64,000 nt of DNA from Cercis canadensis (taxonomy: Eukaryota; Streptophyta; Magnoliopsida; Fabales; Fabaceae). Position numbers and translations under genes: made by a program. Shown one piece after another: positions 35,135 through 46,623 of this stretch; position 1 is the stretch's first letter; the number at the start of each line of letters is the position of its first letter. The DNA is taken from positions 60,635 to 124,634 of the forward strand of contig QAOA01005941.1 of the NCBI GenBank assembly GCA_003255065.1, read 5' to 3'. The notes beneath the pieces were generated by a model. That model was not told where the DNA came from and did not search any database. It saw only the letters and a program-made list of their open reading frames with translations.

Positions 35135-35147
35135 AAGAGGGGCTACT
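35135..35147 (+). promoter_or_regulatory. Polypurine tract of E7
   Basis: AAAGAGGGGCTAC directly precedes the TGTAGACACC start of LTR C. This placement identifies C as the 3' LTR of the element. Confidence 0.7.
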
Positions 35148-37354
35148 GTAGACACCGTATTATGTTCCGGTTTTTTTGGTGGTATAAAAAAAAATTAGAA
35201 AAAGGAGATAAATTTTTAATTATTTATTTTTATATTGTTGTTTGGGCTTTTATAATGAAGTAAACCCTAGGTCTAGTCCATTGTTAGTTTAGTCTATTTT
35301 TTTTATCTAAGCCCATTTGACCCACTCTTTAATGTTTAAATTTTTACAAATAATAAATAAATCAAAAAATGAGAAAAAAGAATTTTGTAAATAGATTTTT
35401 GTGTCACTAGATCTAAGAGCACCAATAGGAGAGCAAGGAATAGATTTCCTCCTCTCCCTATTGGTCCAAATTTTAGCACATTATCCTTATTTAACAAATA
35501 ACTAAATTAAAAAAAAAAAGATAAAGATAAATTAAAAAGAAAAAGTAGAGATGGGTGGTGGAGATTAAAGGAAAAAATGGGAAATTAAGGGAAAAAAGGG
35601 AAATATCTAAAGGAAAAAGAGAGAGAGTGTGGGATAGAAAAAAGCAAAAAGGGAACCGACTGAGAGAAGAGCAGAAACGTGAAAAAGTGGAGAAAGAGGA
35701 AGGAAGAAGGAGACCTAATGTGGATGAGAAAGGGGAGGAGAAACCCATTGAAAGAGGGAGAGAGTGTGTGTGAAGGGAAGGAAGAACAAAATAGAGAGAA
35801 TGGGCGTGAGCTAGAGGAAGATCAAATAGAAAGGAGAAGAGTGGGTGTGAGATAGAGAGAGGGACCAAGGACCAAGAAGAAGAGAGGGGAGCCAAGGAAG
35901 AGAATCTGGTGAGGAACAAGCAAGGTAATTTTTATGATTTTTATCTCATTGAGGTGAATTTTCTGTTGCATTAATCAACGATGATCTCCATGGATTTTGG
36001 TTAGATATGCGATTCTTGGAAAATCGGTGTTGAAATCTCTGTAATGCTCATTTGATTAGCTTCCATTTTAATCTTTCTGAAATATTTAGTTGGATTATAT
36101 TGTTGTTAATGGACTCTATATAATCTTTAGCTTCCATGGTGCTGCTTGCTAGTTGTGATGTTGTGATTTATCTTTCTTGGGAGGTCTTTGAGATTAAAGC
36201 TGGTTTGGTGTTTTTAATAAATCTAAAGTTGTATGGAACGTTTTCTTTCCTCTATGCAGTAAGGGTTTCTAGTGCAGTTGAATAAGTAAAGATGTTGTTA
36301 GAAATGTTTTTGCATTTTTTTTAGGATGAAATTAGTGGCTAGATGGAAGGATTTGTATCCCTCAGTTTATGTGTGTTTGGGATGTTATTTCCTTGATTGC
36401 TCTTATTGAATTTCGAAGTAGCTGTTTCAAATTATAAAGAATTGATTTGCATGGCTGTTCTGAATTATTCTTTTTGCTATTTTGAGTGGCTGTTTTGGAG
36501 ATCATTGTTTATCTTTCTTCTTGAAATTGGTTGCGATTCAGGTGCTGTTTTGTTGAGGTTAATGGCACATATTGGGGTCTATTTTGACCCCATTTCGGTT
36601 GCTGCTTTGATTTGATTTAGTGGCTGTCAATGCATTGATCAAAGGAGTTTTAGTTTAGTTCATTTTACTATTTTAGATGCTGTTTTGAGGTTGTTTTGGG
36701 TGCTGTTATGGTTTATTTTGGTTAGCTGTTTTGTGCATATCTTCGGCTGCACTTGTTCTCCTTTTCTCATTCCTTGAGAGCTGTTTAGATGTGTATTATT
36801 TGCTGGTGGTGATGTTTTAAATTGGAATGACTTTTGTTTTGGCATGAAATGAGCACTTATGTAATCATTTTCATTGCTGTTAGTTTCTTACTGGCAGCAC
36901 TTAGTGTTTTAATTCTTCCTAGAGCTACAAAGATCAGCATTTAGTACCATTTGTGTCAATAGAATTGTAATACATATATCTTCAATGTATAAAATTTTTA
37001 TTATTTTTCCTTGTCTAACTTTCTCTCAGTTTTGATTTGAATATGACTATTCACTGCTGCACTGTCACTGCTGACATGTCTTTGGCAGTGTTCAGTCTTT
37101 TGCCTATAATTTGAATTATAATGCTCCTTTTTGCATGATTCTTCCTTTTTTAGAACCATAAGATGTGTTTTTTTTTTATATGTGTAATTTTTAATATTTT
37201 TTGTATATTTCCCCTGATCCCAGTTTGCATTTCAAGTTAGTTGTGTTTTCTGTGCTATCAAGTTGATAGACAGCTCTGGCAGTGATTAGTCTCTTGATTA
37301 TTCCCAGAGCTGTAGAGCTCCAATTTGAGTATTTCTTGTCTCATTTGAACCATA

Positions 37355-37404
<50 letters not shown>

Positions 37405-38637
37405 CATGTGTAAAATTTTCGGAATTTTTTCATTTTCTCCTGCTCCCAGTTCACATTTCACATTAGCTATTTGTTTTGTACTGCCAAGTTGCTAGACAGC
37501 TCTAGCAGCGTTTCGTCTTTTAATTCTTTCTGGAGCTACGGAGCTCAAAATTCAACACCGTTTGTCTTGATAGAACCGTAGGATGTGTTCCTTTGGTGTG
37601 TACAATTTTTACAATTTTTTCATTTTTCAACTGCTTCTAGTTCTAATTTGAATGCAGTTGTTTTGGATTATGCCTGAATGACCTTTTCTTAATTTTTCAT
37701 TATTTCATTTTTGTGAGTTTTAGCTTGGTTCTAAGCATTCCATAGGAGTTATTGGCATTTCAATTTTGTAATTTCTACATTTGCCTACATGAGAGCTAAT
37801 TTGGTAGTCTTATTCTTTGGTGGTTGTCTTAAATTCATTTTGAGTTCAATTTGGAATAATTGTTGGGTTATTGAATTCTCCAAATTGTGGTCGTTATTTA
37901 TTGGGTGTCATTTGGGATTCTTCTTGTATGCTTGAGGTATGAGATATAATTGAGATGATGATATTTAGTTGTGAATCTTTTAACTTGTATTTGGTGTTTC
38001 CTTAAATAATTTTACATATGACTGAGGGTGATTGTGGTGGTAAGAAAGTTGTAGGGCTCTGCTCGAGAAAGCTTTGTTGCAAGCTAGGAGCAAGAGATTT
38101 TTTATTTATCTTACTTTAGTTTTAAATGTAATTAAGGTCCCTTTCCCTGAGACAAATATTGTAATAATTAAAATCATATATTTGCACTACATATAAAATA
38201 TATATTTGTGTCGCGTAGTATCCGTAAACCCATTCACTTATCATGGGAAGATAGATTGAGTTTGATTCCTTTATGGAATAGCTTTGTTTATCCAACTTAG
38301 GTCAAGGTAGCGCCACCCTAGAGGGCGCTTTATGTGAGAAAGGGATGGAATGATTTAGGTCTCGGTAGAGAAATCATGCATTACACGTTTAAATTCTGTC
38401 TTTAATTTTGTTAGATATTCTTGTAATACATATATTATTTTGGAATAAATAAAATACACATTCTTGGCCATATTATGTTCACACAATAAATTTCGGGTAA
38501 TCGTCATTTAGACAGGTGTTGTGGGGTGCCTAACACCTTCCCCATACACAAACTGATTCCCAAACTATCTTTGATTCTTAGACCATTTTTAAAATTAAAA
38601 AAGTAGTTTTCCAATTGTTCCCCATTTTCTTAATACA
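35148..38637 (+). repeat. 3' LTR of E7 (LTR C)
   Basis: 3,490 bp, collinear with LTR B at visibly more than a few percent divergence (many single-base differences per 100 bp), so an old insertion. It includes the purine-rich tract (35510-35915), one copy of the 190-bp unit and a (TA)n run at 37356-37401. After TTAATACA it is followed by about 43 bases with a GACTCC core and then Copia RNase H codons. Confidence 0.82.
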
Positions 38638-39012
38638 ATTGTTGAGGACTCCAAGTTTTCATCGAAAACTAATTTTTTTTTCTAAGTTTGTCATTCGCGT
38701 CGTAGCAACATTCGAGTATGTTATGACAACTATGCAAGCTTGCAAGGAGGCANCGGGTAACCGTCATTTAGACAGGTGTTGTGGGGTGCCTAACACCTTC
38801 CCCATACACAAACTGATTCCCGAACTATCTTTGATTCTTAGACCATTTTTAAAATTAAAAAAGTAGTTTTCCAATTGTTCCCCATTTTCTTAATACAATT
38901 GTTGGGGACTCCAAGTTTTCATCGAAAACTAATCTTTTTTTCTAAGTTTGTCATTCGCGTCGTAGCAACATTCGAGTATGTTATGACAACTATGCAAGCT
39001 TGCAAGGAGGCA
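38494..39012. repeat. Direct duplication around single N at 38753 (assembly)
   Basis: 38494-38752 and 38754-39012 are both 259 bp, with only a few differences. The copies include the end of LTR C and the start of the Copia fragment, so the LTR end appears twice in the window. Confidence 0.87.
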
Positions 39013-39298
39013 ATATGGATTAAAAGGTTATTGGAGGAGCTCGGTCACATACAACGACAAGTGGTTGTGTTTTGTGATAGTCAGAGTGCCTTGAACATTG
39101 CAAGGAATCCTACCCTTCATTCCAGAGCAAAGCACATAAGAGGTCCAATATCACATTGTTCGAGAAGTGATAGAAGATGAAAGTGTGGATATGAAGAAAA
39201 TTCATACCAAGGACAACCTTGCAGATGTATTAATAAAGCCGATCAACACTCATAAATTTGGGTGGTGTAAATCCTTAATTGGCCTAGCAGAAATATAA
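38941..39298 (+). pseudogene. Copia RNase H, C-terminal fragment
   Basis: The translation starts SKFVIRVVATFEYVMTTMQA, then CKEAIWIKRLLEELG, VVVFCDSQSALNIARNPTLH and RAKHI. After a frameshift it reads YHIVREVIEDESVDM, IHTKDNLADVLIKP and a stop at 39296-39298. CDSQSALNI and HTKDNLAD are standard Copia RNase H motifs. It is the end of pol, 85 bp before the 3' LTR. Confidence 0.88.
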
Positions 39299-39371
39299 GC
39301 AAAAAGAAAAAAAAAAATGGAAAGTGTAGAAATCATGGTGTGAAAATTTGATTGCTCTAATCAAATTTTCC

Positions 39372-39381
39372 AAGTGGGAGA
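39372..39381 (+). promoter_or_regulatory. Polypurine tract of Copia element
   Basis: AAGTGGGAGA, one base before the TGTTAG start of the 3' LTR; the usual Copia arrangement. Confidence 0.8.
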
Positions 39382-39382
39382 T

Positions 39383-39998
39383 TGTTAGCTGCTCAAATGA
39401 TAAAATACTATTTTTATCAAAGCTCAATACTTAAGTTGAAGACCAAGGCAATTTGCTATTGGTTCCAACGGAGGTGGCTGCAAATGGTGCTGTGCTGTCT
39501 TAAGTAGATGGCTGTGCCTATTTCTTTATAAGGTTGCTGATTGGTGCTTTGTAAGGTGGCAAAGTCTTAGTGCATAAGGAATAAACAATGGTGTCTACTT
39601 GTATCTAATAGTTGAAGTTACAGCAAGTAGAAAGCTGCAGAAGCCACTTAATGTAAGCGGTGATCCCAGCTATAAAAGGAAATGGTAGCTGCATTCCTTA
39701 AGAATTAAGAAGCCGAAATCTTACTTGCTAAGATTTTGACTGTCTATGTTAAGCAGTTGGAGACGGAAAATCGACCTCTATATAAAGACCAGCTCTAGCT
39801 CCGCTTGAAGCATTCTTCAATCCGAGAGAAAAGAGTTTAGTGAAGAACCATTAATTGAGTTCTTGTCAAAGTGAGAGTTGTGTGTAATCTCATTATAATA
39901 AAATCCTTCTATATAGTTGTCATAAATTTGTGTGTCGTAATTTTGTTCTCATCTCACTTTAGTTGCAATTTGCTCTATCCCATTTAAATTTCCTAACA
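39383..39998 (+). repeat. 3' LTR of Copia element E0
   Basis: 616 bp with perfect TGTTAG…CTAACA termini. It contains a TATA box (39779-39787) and a candidate polyadenylation signal AATAAAA near 39896. The 5' LTR is not in the window, so no TSD can be checked; the right flank is TGTAT. Confidence 0.88.
39779..39787 (+). promoter_or_regulatory. TATA box in Copia LTR
   Basis: TATATAAAG about 220 bp before the LTR end, the expected place for the element promoter. Confidence 0.65.
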
Positions 39999-40791
39999 TG
40001 TATGTACATGGATTTTCACAAGGGCCTCATGAGTAACTCTATGGGGTTTCAATGAAGTAAGAGGAGAAAGGCCTCATCAGAGCATCCATCTACTATCACG
40101 AAGATGTTTGTCTCAAGACGCCATTTAGCGCATTTGTCAAAGGCCAATAGCGCGAAGCACCAAGTACAGGACACTACTTAAAGTTGACTTGGGAACTAGC
40201 CCTGTCGTGTGGTTTGGTAGGCTTTAGAGCAAGAGAACGCCTTCCTAGGGCCCCCTTAGATGGTAAGGTCAAGGGATGTGAGGCTTCCTGTTGGAAATAT
40301 CTCGCAGTCATACTTTTGAGGAGAAAAATGGATGAGGAGTTGGCCTCTAGATCCTTTGTGATTCAAAAGATAATTAATGCCATGCTTTTAAGTTTTCAAA
40401 TGTTATTTATTTATTTATTTGTTTTTGTGTCATTGCTCTGTAAGTTGATTGTTTGCCTTCATTGATCTGTTTATTGAAATTGATGCTACTGCTGCATGGA
40501 GGTCGTCTCCAAGAATGAAGTCACTGTAAAGTTGTAAATTAAGATGATTTCAATTGTGGCTAAGTTGCTTTTTAAGAGTTTTGATTTTGTCCATGATAGT
40601 CAACTTCGTATACAAAATGTATTGCAGTAAATGTTGGAGGGGTGATTTAAGGTAGGAAACACAAACATAACAGCAATAGATGGATTTAAAAGACAAACAG
40701 TTTCAGCACTCTAGCAGAATTAAGCAGCAATGAATGAGGAAGAGAACTCCTTTTTTTCTGTCCAGAAACTTCGTTTCACATTCTATTCATT
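39999..40791. other. Spacer without recognised gene
   Basis: Sequence right of the Copia LTR. A 93-codon plus-strand frame at 40184-40465 begins MTWELALSCGLVGFRARERL and has a hydrophobic tail. I recognise no domain, so I do not call it a gene. There are no repeat ends or RNA genes that I can identify. Confidence 0.4.
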
Positions 40792-41161
40792 GGGGTTTGC
40801 TGACCTAGCTCACCCAAATGGGTGGGGTAAAAACAGACAAAATATTTCAATAGAAGAGGAGCATAACGAACTTTTGATTTTGGTATCATCACAAAGATCT
40901 CAAAAAACTAAGTCACCTAGTATGTGTCAAAACAATTAATTCTTTCTAAAATGTATAAACAGAGCAATACAAAAAATATGCCAATCATAGATAGTGATTT
41001 TTTTTTTTTATCCTGTTAAATTCAAATTCTATTAACAATTTGAGGAGATCTTTGCGATGGTACCAAAATCAAAAGTTCGTTTTACTCTAAACTCCCAATG
41101 AAATTTCTTTTTTCCATTTTTACCCCACCCATATGGGTGAGGTAGAATAGAGCCCCCCCTC
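40792..41161. mobile_element. Foldback MITE, ~370 bp
   Basis: The arms 40792-40908 and 41039-41161 are inverted copies (for example 'cacccaaatgggtggggtaa' against 'taccccacccatatgggtg', and 'cgaacttttgattttggta' against its complement). They flank a ~130-bp AT-rich centre. A possible TSD TTCATT lies at 40786-40791 and 41162-41167. No coding capacity. The superfamily is not clear from the ends. Confidence 0.75.
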
Positions 41162-42436
41162 TTCATTACATTGGTTATACGCAACAGTCACTAACTAGGT
41201 TAACTAGATTTTATAACAGTACATTAACGGTAAATAAAGGCATCCATTGTCTTGCAACCCAAAAAATTATCTTGTTCTCAGGAAGCATGGTGTAACTTGA
41301 ATCAGAGCACAAAATTCATGAGCTGTTATGATGCTTGTCCCTAATTTAATCTTAAAATTAGGGAAGCAAAAGAACAGTTTTTCAATATTTTGCACAGCTG
41401 TTAGTGTTCAGCTGTCATGCATATAGTTCCATGCCAACAAGAATCTGAATAGTAAAATTTAAACAATCATTGAAGATAGTAGAATCTGAAACGAGACATG
41501 GCTAAATATCTAAATGGAAGTTCTAATTAAGAAATTGAGCTTGAAGATAGTAGAATAAAATTTCTGATAAAAAAATAATTCACAAAATTTGTGCTTTGAT
41601 TAAAACAAGTATTTTTTTATTTTTCTATAATAAACTTGGGTTGTCTATATGTAACAACTAACAAATATCAAATACAGTTCATTGTCATATCCGAGAGACC
41701 ATATTCTAGTTCGATATTTAACAATTGCATCTTTTGAATCGACTTTTGCCTATCAAATCAAACTAGAAATTGTTACTTATTAAATCTAGTCAAGAAATGG
41801 CCCCATGACAGCAAAAATTTTAGTTTGATATCAAGGACCTATTTACTTTGAAAAATAAATTCTCTGCATTATTGTTCGAAAAACTCATGAACATATAGAA
41901 AAAAATTTCACTNAACAATTGCATCTTTTGAATTGACTTTTGCCTATTAAATCAAACTAGAAATTGTTACTTATTAAATCTAGTCAAGAAATGGCCCCAT
42001 GACAGCAAAAATTTTAGTTAGATATCAAGGACCTATTTACTTTGAAAAATAAATTCTCTGCATTATTGTTCGAAAAACTCATGAACATATAGAAAAAAAT
42101 TTCACTTTGCTAGTTTTCAATTTAATAATTTGGAAAATTCTTTAGCATGTTTTCTACTTAGAGTTATTATTTAGTACATAGGCCATGAAAAGTAAAACAC
42201 TTTTACAAGCTGTTGAAATTTTATGATATTGTTTATACACACATTTTAATTTAAAATAATTTAATATTCTAAAATGCATTTTTCATATAAAAACATATAC
42301 GTTCATATATTTTTTTAATGCCATTAGAAAAATAGGGTTAGATTTTCTAGCGACCTCAACCTTTTTGAGGGGTTCTTAAAATAATTGTACTATGTGTGTT
42401 TGTGTAAAATGTACAGTCATATAATTGATTCAAAAT
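41162..42436. other. AT-rich spacer, no gene seen
   Basis: I see no supported coding or RNA feature. An assembly duplication lies inside (41720-42106). Confidence 0.5.
41720..42106. repeat. Direct duplication around single N at 41913 (assembly)
   Basis: 41720-41912 and 41914-42106 are 193 bp each and differ at only a few positions (for example atcgac/attgac, tttgat/ttagat). This is consistent with two allelic contig ends left side by side. Confidence 0.87.
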
Positions 42437-42484
42437 AATCACTATAAGAAAAGAGAGAATTTCTCACAGATTTTCTCATAGAAC

Positions 42485-43865
42485 TGATAAGTCAGTTTGA
42501 TACTGCTTATCTTATACTAATCTAGCTTGTTTTTTGTTTGTTCTAGGGTATTTTAGGTTTGATTCTTATGTTTTAATGTTTCTTTTACAGGTTTTTAATT
42601 TAAAAATCTTTGGAAGTCACTTAGGCGTAATTTGGTGCAAAAGGAGAGATTTTTGAAAAAATTGGTTGGAGGCAGCAGCTTGGGTCCCACAGCCCCCAAC
42701 CTTACCCAGATTTCTTCATTCAGGTAAAACTTTGGGCACCGCAGCCCCCATTTATTAAGGACAAGTGAAAACAAAGCAAGGAGGCCAGCGCCACAACCCC
42801 TAATCTCAGCGCTGCAACCTCCATTTCTAGGGTCGTAGTGCAGGTGCCAAGTCAAAGCCAAACTTCCGGCAGAGACATCGAGGCTGCAACACCCAATTTG
42901 AAGGCCATAGCCCAGGGTCAACTTGGGATTTGACTTCCAGGCTTCCTATTTTCAATAGAATTTATATTTTATTTTATTTCTTTTTTATTTTAAACTTCCT
43001 AGGATATATAAATAGGATTTTTAGAGATTAAATTAGGGTTCCACACGTTTTATACTAGAGACAAGCAAGGAAGAGAGGATTAAGCCCTAAGAAGAGGATT
43101 TCTTCACCGATTATCAGCTTCAAAGAGTTTTTCTTATCTTTTTTTCTTGTACTCATGTCTGGAATTTGTGTAAACATGTTCTTATCTTTTGTCATGAACT
43201 AATTCTCATCCCAGGGCTACAATGTAGCATAACTATGAATGGTTGCAATTTCTTATTGCATTAATCTTTAATTTATCTTTTCTACTTGAGTATTTATCTC
43301 TGTTCTTAATCGCTCTAATTGATTGATCACCAATTAGTTGTTAAGTTAATCAAAATGGGATCGGAAGGAGATTTGTGTGTCTAGTTCATTGGGATAAATA
43401 TCATAGGTTGCATATAGGATAGGAATAACCTTCATGATCTATGTAGTCAATTAAAGAGATCCATAGAATTAAATAAACTTCTAGGTTACTCGTAATTCAC
43501 ATAGGAATATAGTGTGTTCATAACTTGGGAATATTTTCATTTGACATTGGGAGAGGCTAATGAATAATTTAGGGAAGCTCAACTAGAAATTAGAAAGATA
43601 ATTCAAGATTAAGGATTTAAGGAAGAAAACCTAGATTAGTTATGATGAAATCGGAAACTGTAGATCTTTCTCATCCATATTTCTATCTATTTTAGTATTT
43701 TTGCCTTTAAATTATTGCTTTATACTCACTTTTCATTGTCTAGATAAAATTCAAATACACTTAATTTTGGCATTTAGTAGCCATAGTCTTTGTGGGACAA
43801 TACTTCACTTACTACTATATTACTTGCTCGCGATACGTACACTTGCGTACGATTTGTGCGTGACA
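42485..43865 (+). repeat. 5' LTR of E2
   Basis: TGATAAGTCAG…GTGCGTGACA, 1,381 bp. The U3 holds many short GC-rich phrases (ccacagccccc, agcgctgcaacc). A TATA box lies at 43007-43015. The interior matches the 3' LTR throughout. Confidence 0.88.
43007..43015 (+). promoter_or_regulatory. TATA box in E2 5' LTR
   Basis: TATAAATAG; the same box is at 52942-52950 in the 3' LTR. Confidence 0.6.
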
Positions 43866-43871
43866 AGTTTT

Positions 43872-43889
43872 TGGCGCCGCTACCAAGGA
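43872..43889 (+). promoter_or_regulatory. Primer-binding site of E2
   Basis: TGGCGCCGCTACCAAGGA, six bases after the LTR end. Same form and spacing as in the other Athila-like elements here. Confidence 0.78.
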
Positions 43890-43999
43890 CTATGCGTCTA
43901 TTAATATCAATACTAAGTTATTATAATCTTAGTCTAGACATTTATTTTCTACTGCTTTAAATTTGTGCTCTTTGATTTTCCAAGAGTTCTCTCTAGTGT

Positions 44000-45500
44000 A
44001 TGAGAAATGCGGGGCACGCTAATCTACTTCCTTTGGATTTTGAAATTGAGAATACCTGTAAGAAACACCGAAGGGAAAGAATAAATGCCTCTAGACTAGC
44101 TCAGGATACTATGGAAAACGCTAGGGAAAACCGAGAGCCAATGGTAGCTCAAAGGGCTTTGAAGCACTACAGGGTTCCCAAAGGGCCGGTCCTAATCTCA
44201 GGGATTAGTAAGCCAGTCATACAAGCCAATTCCTTTGAGATAAAGCTGAGTGTAATTCAAATGATGCGGGCCAACTAGTTTGGTGATTAGCTACTGAAGA
44301 TGCAAATGTGCACTTAGCCGAATTTCTAAAAATCTGTGATACCTTCAAATTCAATGGCACCACTGATGACGCCATTAGACTCTTCCTATTCCCATTTTCA
44401 CTGAAGAATTAGGCAAGGAATTGGGTATACATTCTACTAGCGGGGTCTATTAGCACATGGAATGAAAAGACGAAACAATTATGGGAGAGTTTACCCACCA
44501 GCAGAAACCACCAAGATGCGCAATAACATTAATACCTTTGTGCAATATGACATGGAAGGATTGCATGAAGCTTGGGAGCGCTTCAAAGGTCTATTGAGGA
44601 AGTGCCCACTTCATGGTTTACAAGAATGGATGCAAATTCAAACCATCTACACTGGTTTGAATGGGCTCACAAGAACTTTACTTGATGATGCAACAAGTGG
44701 TTCATTAATGGAGAAAATTACTAATGAGGCCTTCAGGTTGTTTGATCAAATGGTAACAAATACTCTCTAATGGCGTTCTGAAAGGGGTCTAACTAAGAAA
44801 GCTTATGGGATGCTTGCGGTAGATCCCATCATAGCCCTCACTGCCAAGATGGACACAATTGCAAAGCATTTGGGCACTTTGACAGCCAATGCCATTCATA
44901 CTCCTTAAGCCACATGTGAAGTGTGTCATGGTGATCATTCTAATGCAGATTATCCAGTGATGATCTCAAATATGCCATAATCTCTTAAGGAAGCTCAGTT
45001 TGTAGAGAATTCCAATAGACAAGATAATCCCTATTCTAACACCTACAATCCATGATGGAGAAATCACCCAAATTTCTCATGGAAAAATTCTCAGAATGTG
45101 GTCAATCCATTTGGATATCAACCTTCCATGCAACCTCCAGTGCAAGCTCAGCCACTACCACCCAAAGTCTCACTAAAAGGTGCCCTTGCTCAATTCACCT
45201 TGAATATTACTCAATTCATGACAAGGAGAGACACTACTTTGCAAAACCAAGAGAGGTGCAGGTTGGGCAAATTTCTAATATGCTCTATTCCAAAGATCAA
45301 GGCACATTGCCTAGTAATACGGAAACAAATCCTAGGGAGCACGTGAATGCCATAACTCTTTCGGAATGGCAAAGTGGTGGAAGAACTTGAGAAGAAAGCC
45401 CTAGTAGAAGAAAAAAGCACCTAAAGCAAAAGATGAAGTTGTTGTACCAACCAAGGAAGTTCCAAAAAGGGAGGTGAAGAATCCTAAGTCCAAACTTTTT
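44000..45500 (+). pseudogene. Athila-like gag of E2, multiple stops
   Basis: Starts MRNAGHANLLPLDFEIENTC at ATG 44000-44002. The core reads NNINTFVQYDMEGLHEAWER, FKGLLRKCPLHGLQEWMQIQ and a degraded zinc knuckle CEVCHGDHSNADYP, in which the last Cys is Tyr. The tail has SLKGALAQFTLNITQFMTR. In-frame stops fall after QMMRAN (44277), after MVTNTL (44770) and elsewhere, and there is a large frame loss at 44280-44460. Confidence 0.85.
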
Positions 45501-45527
45501 TCCTAATAATCCCCCACCTTATAAGCC

Positions 45528-46493
45528 ATGAGTGACATTCCTGCACTGTTCCAGAAGCAAAACCTTAACAAACAATTCTTTAAGTTCCTAGAGGTGTTTA
45601 AGAAACTCCACATAAATATTCCCTTTTCAGAGGCTTTGACACAAATGCTCAATTATGTCAAGTTCATGAAAAAGATTCTCATTAACAAGAGAAGGATAGA
45701 GGACTTTGAAATCATAGAACTTACTGAAGAATGCAATGCGATTCTCCAAAAGAAATTGTCACAAAAACTCAAAGATCTAGGGATTTTTACAATTCCATGT
45801 GCTATTAGTGAATCATACTTTGGTAAGGCTTTATGTGATCTTGGTGCTTCTATTAATTTAATGCCTTTGTTTGTGTATAGGAAATTGGGTCTTGGAGAAC
45901 CTAAGCCAACCACTGTGTCATTATAACTAGCTGATAGATCCATTAAGTATCCAAGAGGAGTCATAGAAGATGTACTCGTCAATGTGGACAAGTTTATCCT
46001 CCCGATTGACTTCATTGTACTAGATATGGAGGAGGACTAAAATGTCCCTATCATACTTGGTTGTCAATTTTTAGCCATGGGACGAGCTCTAATTGATGTC
46101 CAAAAAGGGCAGATCACCTTGGAAGTTGAAGGTGACCAAGTCTCCTTCAAAGTGTTCAAGGAAACGAAGCACCTGGATGAAGAGAATAAGTGCTTCCAAA
46201 TTGACACCATAGAAGGCAGCACCAAAGAAGTGTCTCAAGCAAACTCCTTAAAAAATCCAATTGAAGCTTGCATTGAACGGATGTCTAAGAAGGAAAAACC
46301 ACCTGATTTAGAGGTTCAAGATGAGAAAATCCACATAAAGCAAATGGCTAATTCATTTCCTCAGGTTGATCCTCATAAGAAAAGAAAGAAGAAGAGGCTC
46401 TCCTTCAAAAAGATCCTTTTGGAGGACCTCAGTAAGTCTTCTTACTTTGAAGATGGAAAAAGGGTTTGGAGCTTAAAGTTGAATGGCTAACAA
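45528..46493 (+). pseudogene. Athila-like protease of E2, two stops
   Basis: The sequence opens QNLNKQFFKFLEVFKKLHIN, reaches the protease core LCDLGASINLMPLFVYRKLG, then a TAA after TTVSL (45924-45926) and a stop within EED*NVPII. It ends with a Lys-rich tail (HKKRKKKRLSFKKILLEDL) at 46488-46490. The catalytic Asp motif DLGA is intact. No RT follows. Confidence 0.85.
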
Positions 46494-46623
46494 TCTAACG
46501 CTCATAATGATGGTGGAGCAAAGTTCCAAACTTCTTATCCTGGTTGATCCTTCTCTGAGAAAGTCAAGTTGATGACTATAAACCAAGCGCTTTTTGGGAG
46601 GCAACCTATTTTCTGAAACCTTC

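Larger units (their letters stand above)
15238..38637 (+). mobile_element. Gag-only Ogre/Tat-like LTR retrotransposon (E7) with nested insertions
   Basis: LTRs of about 3.5 kb (15238-18743 and 35148-38637) start TGTA and end TTAATACA. Inside are a leader (18744-19545), a Tat/Ogre-type gag (30640-32346), a long non-coding tail with two tandem arrays, and a polypurine tract right before the second LTR. No protease, RT, RNase H or integrase can be found between gag and the 3' LTR. A solo LTR carrying a chromovirus (19551-30302) is inserted in the leader. Nested DNA accounts for nearly half the length. Confidence 0.8.
9985..39998 (+). mobile_element. Copia LTR retrotransposon in three pieces (E0)
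   Basis: Pieces at 9985-11202 (integrase end and RT), 14681-15237 (late RT and RNase H) and 38941-39382 (RNase H end and PPT) are followed by a 3' LTR at 39383-39998. The 5' LTR, gag, protease and most of integrase are missing; the left end abuts the Athila 5' LTR. The pieces are separated by Ogre-like insertions. Reading across the second break, the flanks overlap by about 17 codons (see findings), so the pieces may come from two related Copia copies. Confidence 0.8.

Noticed and set aside
40184..40465. 93-codon frame with hydrophobic tail
   Set aside because: No recognisable domain, no splice or promoter context; kept only as spacer.
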